Source of the DNA: Flavobacteriales bacterium UBA4585
GTDB taxonomy: Bacteria; Bacteroidota; Bacteroidia; Flavobacteriales; Schleiferiaceae
DNA: 7,426 nt
Direction of reading: 5' to 3'
NCBI GenBank assembly: GCA_949487015.1
Contig: CATAQZ010000079.1
Location: 1 to 7,426 of the forward strand
The notes under the pieces are model-generated. The model had not been told where the DNA came from. It did not search any database and saw only the letters and a program-made list of their open reading frames with translations. A program made the position numbers and the translations under genes. Below are positions 1 to 6,283 of the stretch, piece after piece. Position 1 is the stretch's first letter. Each line of letters starts with the position of its first letter.

Positions 1-153
1 GACCAGTTCGCACGCATTGACTTTGATTATAAAAACGAGATGTTAAAAGTGATTGTTCCTAAGGATATCCCCGCAGGAAGCCATAATTTGCGTGTTGTAG
101 TAATCGATGGTGTAGGAAACACCTCCGTAGAAGAGTATACAATCACATTATGA
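1..153 (+). CDS. C-terminal end of a secreted/surface protein, possibly M23 family metallopeptidase (5' truncated)
   Basis: Frame 1 is open from the first base to TGA at 151-153 and encodes the last 50 residues of a protein that begins outside the window. The tail has alternating hydrophobic residues (LKVIVP, then HNLRVVVIDGVGNTS and EYTITL), the pattern of a terminal Ig-like beta-sandwich strand set. The D-x-x-G-N motif near the end resembles C-terminal Ig-like modules of Bacteroidota secreted proteins. From memory, M23 metallopeptidases of this phylum often end this way and can sit next to the same two downstream genes, but no catalytic residues are visible here, so the peptidase identity is inference. 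Its stop codon overlaps the next start as ATGA, which implies co-transcription and translational coupling. That a real gene ends here is well supported; the product name is not. Confidence 0.6.
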   Translation, partial: DQFARIDFDYKNEMLKVIVPKDIPAGSHNLRVVVIDGVGNTSVEEYTITL

Positions 154-785
154 TGCAGCGCGCACTACTTTTTATCCTCCTTTTAACCTGCTCTTTCCAG
201 GCCTCAGCTCAGGAAGGTAAAAAGCCGGTACAACTTCATGGGGTTATTGTCAGTAATGATTCATTGATCCAATTATTACCCAACGTCCAAATCTTAGTCA
301 AAAGCCGCGGGCAGATGACGGTAAGTGATCGCGATGGATTCTTTTCACTGGTAGCGATGCCCGGGGATACCGTACTTTTTCAGCACATTGGCTTTCGCCT
401 GAACCGCTTTTGGGTAGCAGATACGTTAGAAGGCGAGCATTTCCTTGCGCGCATTGTATTAGAATGGGATACTGAAGTCCTAGATCCAGTCATTGTCTAT
501 CCATGGCCGTCAAAGGAAAACTTCAAAGAAGAATTCTTAGCGATGAAAATCGAAACTACGGAAATGGATATTGCACAACGCAACCTCGCCTTAGACGAGC
601 TGCGTGCTCGGGCTGCGGCAATGGGATATGACGCTGCAGAAATGCAGGATTACCTTATTACCATGCAGAACCAGCAACTCTATAACGAAGGGCGGTATTA
701 CGGGGGCAATGGTGCTTCCGCGATCTTAGGTGCGCTCTCGAATCCCTTCGCATGGACGGAGTTGTTTCAAAGCCTGAAACGCTAA
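150..785 (+). CDS. Exported carboxypeptidase-like regulatory domain (CarboxypepD_reg-like) protein
   Basis: This 211-residue protein starts with a signal peptide: hydrophobic residues 4-14, then QASA|QEG near residue 20, so it is probably exported to the periplasm or outer membrane. Residues about 27-105 form a CarboxypepD_reg-like beta-sandwich, with GVIVSNDS, LPNVQILVKSRG, SDRDGFFSL and GDTVLFQHIGF matching the usual pattern. A conserved-looking segment follows at 112-130 (DPVIVYPWPSKENFKEEF). The C-terminal half is helical and polar with many Gln and Met. No catalytic site is expected: this fold is a non-enzymatic domain common at the N-terminus of Bacteroidota TonB-dependent receptors. 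Here it is a separate gene directly before such a receptor, so a shared role at the outer membrane is inferred. ATG at 150 and ATG at 153 are both possible starts; the first overlaps the upstream stop. Confidence 0.85.
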   Translation: MMQRALLFILLLTCSFQASAQEGKKPVQLHGVIVSNDSLIQLLPNVQILVKSRGQMTVSDRDGFFSLVAMPGDTVLFQHIGFRLNRFWVADTLEGEHFLARIVLEWDTEVLDPVIVYPWPSKENFKEEFLAMKIETTEMDIAQRNLALDELRARAAAMGYDAAEMQDYLITMQNQQLYNEGRYYGGNGASAILGALSNPFAWTELFQSLKR

Positions 786-3023
786 TTGGTTTTGAAAAAG
801 CTTCTCTTCATAAGCATCTTCTTTGCCTCTGGGCTTCATGCTCAAATTATGGATTCAACGCTGCTCGATGAGGTAGATGTGGAATCCCAGCGTGTTTCAG
901 AAGAAGGCACCAACGTCTTAGGAAAGGATATTCGCTTCACCACGGGTGCAGAAGGTGGCGTAGAAGGCGTCGTAAAAACCTTTGCCGGAGTGAGCTCGCG
1001 GAATGAAATGAGTTCGCAGTACAATGTTCGCGGTGGCAACTTTGACGAAAATTTAGTCTACATCAATGACTTTGAAGTCTTCCGACCCTTCCTCGCTCGA
1101 GCTGGGCAGCAAGAAGGAATGAGTATTATTCATCCACATTTAGTCAGTAGTATAAAGTTTAGCGCAGGAGGATTCAGTGCGTTGGAAGGAGATAAACTCA
1201 GCTCTGTGCTAGATGTGAAATACGAATACACGAGGGACCCGAAGTTAAAAGATCTCATCGTAGAAACTTCGCTCACTGGAGTGAGCTGGGCATCAAAAAA
1301 CCATACTAAGGGCTGGACCATCGCGAGCGGTCTTCGATACCGAAACAATGCCGTGCTTCTGAACGCGACCGATGTTCAAAGCGACTACTTTCCAGTGAAT
1401 GCAGACGGTCAACTACTACTAACGAAGCTGTTCGGCAACGGGCCGAATGAAGTGGGTACATCTCGAGTCGAAATTTTCGCTCATGTTTCGCACAACAGAA
1501 TGAACCAGATTCCGCAAAACCGACAAACCAACTTCGGATCTTTGCAAGAAGCGCTGCGCTTGAATGTATTCTTTGACGGCAAGGAAGAATTTGGTTACGA
1601 CACTCAGTTCTTAGCTGCTAAATACCAAACACTTACACAGGTTGCAGGAGGCGGAGTCCGCACCCTATCTGCTTCAGGTTTTCACACCACGGAATTGGAA
1701 ATCACGGATGTGATCGGCTACTACAGACTGAACGAACTCAACAATGATTTAGGCTCCGATGACTTTGGTGAAATAAGCCTCGTACGCGGTGTTGGCGCTT
1801 TTCAGGATTACCGGAGAAACTTCCTCGATGCGTACATCGGCAATGTGAAGTATGAGGAATTGATCGGATGGAACAGGTTCGATCTCACCTGGGGCGTCCA
1901 ATTGCAAGGAGAAAACATCTACGACCGCTACAAAGAGTGGGAACGCATCGACAGTGCCGGCTACAGTTTACCGAATACGGGTAGCACCATCGATAGTGTT
2001 ATCGATGGAAGGTTATTTAGCACACCTGCAGATGGCTTGGAACTCTACACGCATGTTGCTGCAACGCAAACCTTGATGAATACACGTGCGAAGAGCTGGA
2101 TCAATGCAAAAGGTTCTATACCCTTAGACAAAGGAATCTGGCATTATAACGTAGGTGCACGGATGCAATGGGCCCGATTGTCAAACGAAGTTCGCATCAG
2201 CCCCCGCGTTAGATTCAACTTTATACCTGAAGGTGGACTTCTTAAAGCCTATCGCTGGACCCTTGCCGCAGGATTGTACGATCAATATCCCTTCTACCGT
2301 GAGATGCGCTTGAAGGACGGCAGCTTAAATACAACAGTAAAAAGCCAACAAGCACTGCACTTGATCGCTCGTCAAGACAAAGACTTCGAATTATGGAACC
2401 GACCTTTCGTATGGACGCTTGAGACCTATTATAAAGGATTGCAACGCGTGAATCTTTTCGATGTGGAAAATGTCCGCATTCGTTACCAGGGAAACAATGA
2501 CGGGCTGGCGCGAGTGTATGGGATTGACTCCCGGATCAATGGCGAATTTGTGAAAGGCACCGACAGTTGGTTCACCTTCAGTCTCTTTCGTGCTCAGGAG
2601 CGCAATTTGAATGCAGAAGAGTGGTTCGCACGTCCTACAGATACCCGTTTCAACTTTGCCGTTTATTTCCAAGATTATCTACCGAACGACCCATCTACCA
2701 GGCTATCGCTTACCCTCATGTTAGGGGGTGGCTTCCCCTTCGGACCGGACGGTATGGGTAATGAAATCGCACAACCGGAAGACCGATTTTTCCGAAGTCC
2801 TCCCTACCGTCGTGCGGATATTGGATTTATTAAAGTATTGGGTGGAAAATGGACGGAGCGCTTCGATGAAGTATGGGTCAGCGCAGAAATCTTTAACTTA
2901 CTGCAAGCAAGAAACACGGTGAGCTACCTTTGGGTAAAAGACATCAGTGCGGCAGGACAATACGCCGTTCCAAACTATATGACCAATAGATTAATCAACC
3001 TTAAAGTCCACGTGGATTTCTAA
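786..3023 (+). CDS. TonB-dependent receptor (plug plus beta-barrel), TTG start
   Basis: The product is a 745-residue outer-membrane protein (743 if it starts at 792). A signal peptide (KKLLFISIFFASGLHAQ) is followed by LDEVDVES, which resembles a TonB box. The plug domain spans about 25-150 and contains VRGGNFDENLVYIND (81-95) and FSAGGFSALEGDKLSSVLDV (126-143), typical plug motifs. The rest is rich in alternating aromatic strands, as in a 22-stranded barrel, and the chain ends in a terminal Phe (KVHVDF), as is usual for outer-membrane barrels. It lacks the N-terminal CarboxypepD_reg domain many relatives carry; that domain is encoded by the gene just upstream. No ATG precedes the signal peptide in frame, so the start must be TTG at 786 or 792. 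The second gives MKKLLF, a typical signal peptide beginning. Substrate unknown; no SusD-like partner is visible. Confidence 0.9.
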   Translation: MVLKKLLFISIFFASGLHAQIMDSTLLDEVDVESQRVSEEGTNVLGKDIRFTTGAEGGVEGVVKTFAGVSSRNEMSSQYNVRGGNFDENLVYINDFEVFRPFLARAGQQEGMSIIHPHLVSSIKFSAGGFSALEGDKLSSVLDVKYEYTRDPKLKDLIVETSLTGVSWASKNHTKGWTIASGLRYRNNAVLLNATDVQSDYFPVNADGQLLLTKLFGNGPNEVGTSRVEIFAHVSHNRMNQIPQNRQTNFGSLQEALRLNVFFDGKEEFGYDTQFLAAKYQTLTQVAGGGVRTLSASGFHTTELEITDVIGYYRLNELNNDLGSDDFGEISLVRGVGAFQDYRRNFLDAYIGNVKYEELIGWNRFDLTWGVQLQGENIYDRYKEWERIDSAGYSLPNTGSTIDSVIDGRLFSTPADGLELYTHVAATQTLMNTRAKSWINAKGSIPLDKGIWHYNVGARMQWARLSNEVRISPRVRFNFIPEGGLLKAYRWTLAAGLYDQYPFYREMRLKDGSLNTTVKSQQALHLIARQDKDFELWNRPFVWTLETYYKGLQRVNLFDVENVRIRYQGNNDGLARVYGIDSRINGEFVKGTDSWFTFSLFRAQERNLNAEEWFARPTDTRFNFAVYFQDYLPNDPSTRLSLTLMLGGGFPFGPDGMGNEIAQPEDRFFRSPPYRRADIGFIKVLGGKWTERFDEVWVSAEIFNLLQARNTVSYLWVKDISAAGQYAVPNYMTNRLINLKVHVDF
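1987..2008. repeat. Perfect 9-base inverted repeat inside the TonB-dependent receptor gene
   Basis: CCATCGATA, a GTGT loop, then TATCGATGG form a perfect 9-base-pair stem with a four-base loop. It lies within the coding sequence for STIDSVIDG, where the two ATCGAT hexamers each encode Ile-Asp in frame. No U-tract follows, so it is not a terminator. It is probably a by-product of the repeated Ile-Asp codons. Confidence 0.35.
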
Positions 3024-3024
3024 T

Positions 3025-3255
3025 ATGCGCATCGTTGAAACCTGGAGTACCAAACAATTCAAAACTACCATTTACGCTATGGAGCGCTGGCACTACGTTG
3101 AGTTTGAAGCCGGCCCGATGAAACAGGGATTCAAATTCATGAAAGAATCACACCCTTCCATTGGTGAAGTAAAGGAAGCTTTAACGCAGCCCTTTTTAGA
3201 GGAAGTCTACAGTACGTTTGAAAAGATGTTTTTGAATCTCAAGAACAACAAGTAA
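3025..3255 (+). CDS. Small conserved hypothetical protein (76 aa)
   Basis: The ATG lies one base after the TAA of the receptor gene, so the gene is almost certainly the last member of the upstream operon. The 76-residue product has no signal peptide or membrane segment and should be cytoplasmic. It begins with short beta-like stretches (MRIVETW, FKTTIYAMERWHYVEFEAG, GFKFMKE) and ends in helices (IGEVKEALTQPFLEEVYSTFEKMFLNLKN), a compact alpha/beta layout. From memory it resembles a small uncharacterised Bacteroidota family with the same W-x(5)-KTT and charged C-terminal helix pattern, but I cannot name a function. Its product differs from the exported envelope proteins before it, so a role linked to them is only suggested by position. 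Confidence 0.75.
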   Translation: MRIVETWSTKQFKTTIYAMERWHYVEFEAGPMKQGFKFMKESHPSIGEVKEALTQPFLEEVYSTFEKMFLNLKNNK

Positions 3256-3277
3256 TCCTGCTTTTGCAAGAGGAGTA

Positions 3278-3880
3278 CTATCGCATTAAATCGAAGATGT
3301 CGTTCTCTAGTGCGCGGCCTTTATTTTTATTGTACCAGTCTTGCGCAAATAATGACCATTCAGATTTATCGAAATCTGGCGCAGCCTTCCACTGCTTGTA
3401 ATGTGCCGTAAGTTCTGATGGACGAGGCCCCCAGTTGTTTACCGCTTCAAAATGATCGTTGAGACGAATCCATTTCGGGATAGAACGGCTTCCGTCAGTT
3501 AGGAATTGGTCCATAAGTTCTGGATGCTCATCGCGGAATACGATACGCATGGGAATTTTCGTCGCGATGGCCCATTCATTAAAAAACGGTAAAGCATGTG
3601 CGGCGTCACCACACCAGGTCTCCGTGAATACCAGCCATTGTTCGCCTTTGACTTTACAATCGAAAATAGCGTCAATAAAGTTCACTTCTGGACTATAGGT
3701 CTTTTCCCAGCGGCGCTGGCGTGCAGCAGCGAGCTTCGTGTACCTCACGTAAGACTCTTTTTGCTCACCTGAAGTCTTGCCTTGACGCGCATACTGCTGT
3801 AATAATTCGCTGTAGCTCTTGTAAGTAATTCCGTGCTCGAAAGCTTCTTTAAGACGTAGGTTTTGTTCCCGCTGATCCAT
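3278..3880 (-). CDS. Thioredoxin family protein with WCGDA motif
   Basis: The 200-residue cytoplasmic protein has a thioredoxin fold. An N-terminal helical segment (ITYKSYSELLQQYARQGKTSG) leads into the strand QWLVFTETWCGDAA (81-94), then the strand MRIVFRDE, a cis-Pro position at SIP (133-135), and a conserved NNWGPRP (148-154). The active-site position reads WCGDA, with a single Cys (C90) instead of CxxC. From memory the WCGDA form is normal in this Bacteroidota subfamily, so it is not decay, but it rules out a classical two-cysteine disulfide exchange. The frame extends to a TTG at 3886, but ATG at 3880 is preferred. With that start it overlaps the end of the acyltransferase gene by 32 bases, and it is the last gene of the rocD operon. 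The stop is TAG. The precise substrate is unknown. Confidence 0.85.
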   Translation of the reverse strand: MDQREQNLRLKEAFEHGITYKSYSELLQQYARQGKTSGEQKESYVRYTKLAAARQRRWEKTYSPEVNFIDAIFDCKVKGEQWLVFTETWCGDAAHALPFFNEWAIATKIPMRIVFRDEHPELMDQFLTDGSRSIPKWIRLNDHFEAVNNWGPRPSELTAHYKQWKAAPDFDKSEWSLFAQDWYNKNKGRALENDIFDLMR

Positions 3881-4916
3881 GTACAAAAGGTTTGAAATTT
3901 TGCAAAGGCCTTTCGACGAATAGATAGGTTATTGCCGTGACACCTGCAGTGATCGCAAGGTAGCTGAGCCAAGCGATTTCTGACGGTAATGCAAAAGATT
4001 TTACCCACATTAATACAGGGATATGAAAAAGATACATACTAAAGGAAACAGCACCTACCCACCGCAAAGGCTTCCAGCTTAAAATTCTCGCCCACAGCCC
4101 TGCTTTAAAAGAGGCTATCAGCGCTATAGACCACAATGTAGCGGCTGGAACGAAGGTGCTAATGTTGGTATAATCTTCAGCTTTCCACGACCATAAACTG
4201 AAGACCAATAGAACCGCCCATCCGAGATACGTTGTAAAAGCAGATTGCGTAAACGTGTTCCAAAGCTTTGGATGCAAACGTTCAATAAGTGCCACTAGCG
4301 TTCCAAGCAAGAAGATGTTAAGGAACCATAGAGTGCTAGTACCGTCAGGATTCCACCACAACGCAAATAGATGTGAACCAATCATTACTGACAGCAGCGT
4401 TGCACCTACAGCGTAAGAATTCCAACGAAAAAAACGGTGAAAGATGAAGAGTAGAATGGGACTAATGAGGTAGTATTTAAATTCTACCGGAATGGACCAG
4501 AAGATGTGATCACCGCGCTGCAAGGCCAAATGCTGCCATACCTCGTTCCATTCGTAGATGACTACCTTAAGTCCACTGGCGTTCGCTATTCTAAAGACTA
4601 CAAGTGCAAGGAAAAAGAGCGGGAAGATGCGCAAAATGCGGCGCGAAATGTAATACAACCAGTAATCCCACCGCGCGCGTTCCTGCTGAAACATCTTTAT
4701 GATTTGACGGTCCAGTAGATAGGCCGATAGCACAAAAAAGAGGTAGACGCCTAGTTTTCCGCGTATGAGTAAACTATGATCGCCAAAGGGCCCCAAACCG
4801 TGGTTGTTTCCATGACCAAAGACAACCAATAGCACCGCTAGACCTCGTAATCCATCGAGCGGCTTGTGGTGATCAGGATGTTGATCGTTTGGAAAAAAGG
4901 CTTGGAGCCAACCCAT
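3849..4916 (-). CDS. Acyltransferase 3 family integral membrane protein
   Basis: The 355-residue protein is mostly hydrophobic, with about ten predicted membrane segments. Family signatures of acyltransferase 3 (OafA/NodX type) are clear: LDGLRGLAVLLVVFGHG at 20-36, with Arg24 and the presumed catalytic His35; GVYLFFVLSAYLL at 56-68; the basic SRRILRIFP at 91-99; FWSIPVEFKYYLISP at 139-153 with Glu145; and VERP at 334-337 near the end. Such enzymes move acetyl or other short acyl groups across the inner membrane onto cell-surface polysaccharides or lipids; the acceptor here cannot be read from sequence. Length fits the stand-alone form with no SGNH domain. Its ATG overlaps the rocD stop by one base, so it is translationally coupled to rocD. 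No glycan biosynthesis genes lie nearby, which leaves its substrate open. Confidence 0.9.
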   Translation of the reverse strand: MGWLQAFFPNDQHPDHHKPLDGLRGLAVLLVVFGHGNNHGLGPFGDHSLLIRGKLGVYLFFVLSAYLLDRQIIKMFQQERARWDYWLYYISRRILRIFPLFFLALVVFRIANASGLKVVIYEWNEVWQHLALQRGDHIFWSIPVEFKYYLISPILLFIFHRFFRWNSYAVGATLLSVMIGSHLFALWWNPDGTSTLWFLNIFLLGTLVALIERLHPKLWNTFTQSAFTTYLGWAVLLVFSLWSWKAEDYTNISTFVPAATLWSIALIASFKAGLWARILSWKPLRWVGAVSFSMYLFHIPVLMWVKSFALPSEIAWLSYLAITAGVTAITYLFVERPLQNFKPFVHGSAGTKPTS

Positions 4917-6181
4917 TACTTTTTAAAGTTGAGTAATGTGGTACGGATGATGGCGATGCATTCGTCCAATTGGTCCTTTGTCATTACTAAAGGTGGGGCA
5001 AAGCGAATAATATTACCGTGCGTCGGTTTAGCGAGCAACCCATTTTCTTTCAGCGCAACACATATATTCCAGGCAGTTGAACTATCAGGCGTATCATTAA
5101 TGATAATCGCGTTGAGGAGCCCCTTACCACGAACCTTAGTGACCAATGTCGTCTCACCTATTATCTTATTCATCTCTGCACGGAAATGTTCACCCATTGC
5201 TCGTGCATGCGGGGCAAGACCCTCTTCTTTCACAACTTCTAGGGCCGCCATTGCGACTTCTGCTGCAATAGGGTTACCACCAAAGGTTGAGCCGTGCTGG
5301 CCTGGCTTGATGACTTCCATTACTGGATCATCAGCAAGCACTGCGCTTACAGGATATACTCCGCCGGAGAGTGCTTTGCCTAAAATCAACAGGTCGGGTT
5401 TCGTGTAAGTTGCACCGCGCTCACAAGTGTTGCCGCACGAGCAATCGCCACAAACAGCCAGTAATGAACCCGTTCGTGCAATTCCAGTCTGCACTTCATC
5501 CGCTATCAATAAAACATTGCGCTCTTTACATAAAGCTGCAGCTTCCGCTATGAAATTTGCATCAGGGGTGTTGACACCAGCCTCTCCCTGAATAGGCTCT
5601 ACAAGGAAGCCTACAACATTCTCATTCATTAAGGCGAAATTCAACGCCGCGATGTCGTTGTAGGGTACCGTGACAAAACCGGAGGTGTATGGACCGAAGT
5701 TGTTACGAGCATCTGGATCGTCAGAAAACGAAATGATTGTTGTCGTACGACCGTGGAAGTTGCCTTCACAGACGACTATAATTCCGTTGTTTTCAGCAAC
5801 GCCTTTTTTCTCATAACCCCACTTACGTGCAATTTTAAGTGCGGTCTCTACCGCCTCTGCGCCAGAATTCATTGGCAATATTTTATCAAACCCGAAAGTT
5901 TCACTCATGTACTGCTCGTATGCCCCAAGCTTACTATTGTAAAAGGCGCGTGAAGTCAATGTCAAAGTTTGCGCCTGCGCCACCATTGCACCCACAATCT
6001 TTGGATGGCAATGTCCCTGATTTACTGCGCTGTAGGCGGATAAGAAATCGTAGTATCGTTTACCTTCTACATCCCAAACATAGACGCCTTCTCCTTTATC
6101 GAGAACAACAGGTAGAGGATGGTAGTTGTGTGCGCCGTACTTTTCTTCGAGGGCCATTAGTGATGCAGAGGACTGAGCCAT
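4916..6181 (-). CDS. rocD: Ornithine--oxo-acid transaminase (ornithine aminotransferase)
   Basis: This 421-residue cytoplasmic class III aminotransferase uses pyridoxal phosphate to convert L-ornithine and 2-oxoglutarate to glutamate 5-semialdehyde and glutamate, linking arginine breakdown with proline and glutamate. Visible signatures are AHNYHPLPVVL (17-27), WDVEGKRYYDFLSAYSAVNQGHCHPKI (36-62), the cofactor-binding NSGAEAVETALK, FHGRT, VEPIQGEAG, LLIADEVQTGIARTG (Asp228 and Gln231), the Schiff-base Lys269 in ILGKALSGG, and GQHGSTFGGNP. These are specific for ornithine aminotransferase rather than acetylornithine or GABA forms. An unusual Cys-rich insert, CGDCSCGNTC, occupies 244-253 just before the catalytic lysine. 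Length is normal plus this insert. ATG at 6181 is chosen; ATG at 6157 (MALEEKYG) is a possible alternative. It is first in its operon, with a promoter-like site upstream. Confidence 0.95.
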   Translation of the reverse strand: MAQSSASLMALEEKYGAHNYHPLPVVLDKGEGVYVWDVEGKRYYDFLSAYSAVNQGHCHPKIVGAMVAQAQTLTLTSRAFYNSKLGAYEQYMSETFGFDKILPMNSGAEAVETALKIARKWGYEKKGVAENNGIIVVCEGNFHGRTTTIISFSDDPDARNNFGPYTSGFVTVPYNDIAALNFALMNENVVGFLVEPIQGEAGVNTPDANFIAEAAALCKERNVLLIADEVQTGIARTGSLLAVCGDCSCGNTCERGATYTKPDLLILGKALSGGVYPVSAVLADDPVMEVIKPGQHGSTFGGNPIAAEVAMAALEVVKEEGLAPHARAMGEHFRAEMNKIIGETTLVTKVRGKGLLNAIIINDTPDSSTAWNICVALKENGLLAKPTHGNIIRFAPPLVMTKDQLDECIAIIRTTLLNFKK

Positions 6182-6200
6182 AGAACTTTTGATTTTTGGG

Positions 6201-6210
6201 TTTGTACAAA
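6201..6210. repeat. 10-base perfect palindrome TTTGTACAAA in the divergent spacer
   Basis: The sequence TTTGTACAAA is its own reverse complement and covers the downstream half of the rocD -7 element. Its position, about 20-30 bases from the rocD start, would suit an operator for a dimeric regulator, but a 10-base AT-rich palindrome can also arise by chance next to a TTTG promoter motif. The palindrome is seen directly; any regulatory role is inference. Confidence 0.35.
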
Positions 6211-6233
6211 TATAAGCGCTGAAATCGGGCCAA
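6207..6233 (-). promoter_or_regulatory. Putative Bacteroidota-type promoter of rocD
   Basis: On the minus strand, TATATTTG at 6214-6207 is an exact match to the Bacteroidota -7 consensus TAnnTTTG. A TTG at 6233-6231 could serve as the -33 element. The gap between them is 16 bases, slightly shorter than the usual spacing. The site lies 26 bases upstream of the rocD ATG, giving a short leader. The -7 element overlaps the perfect palindrome at 6201-6210. No equally clear element was found for the divergent + strand gene. Confidence 0.5.
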
Positions 6234-6283
6234 TTAAGGGAAAAGTAATAACTTCATAACCGCAAAATTTTACAACAACCCTT

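Noticed and set aside
3257..3273. Possible bidirectional terminator between the convergent operons (CCT-G-CTT, loop TTGC, AAG-AGG)
   Set aside because: Only six base pairs with a bulge and no T-tract on either side; too weak to call as a terminator.
3611..3613. Loss of the second active-site cysteine in the thioredoxin-like protein as a sign of decay
   Set aside because: The WCGDA form together with GPRP and the cis-Pro motif is, from family knowledge, standard in this Bacteroidota subgroup, and the rest of the gene is intact.
3745..4008. Minus-strand open frame of 87 codons across the acyltransferase/thioredoxin junction
   Set aside because: It is out of frame with both well-supported genes that fully cover it and its translation has no domain features.
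4866..5408. Plus-strand open frame of 180 codons
   Set aside because: It lies antisense to rocD and the start of the acyltransferase gene, both of which have clear family motifs; its translation shows no recognisable pattern.
5839..6183. Plus-strand open frame of 114 codons
   Set aside because: Antisense to the conserved N-terminal part of rocD, basic and low in hydrophobic pattern; a shadow frame.
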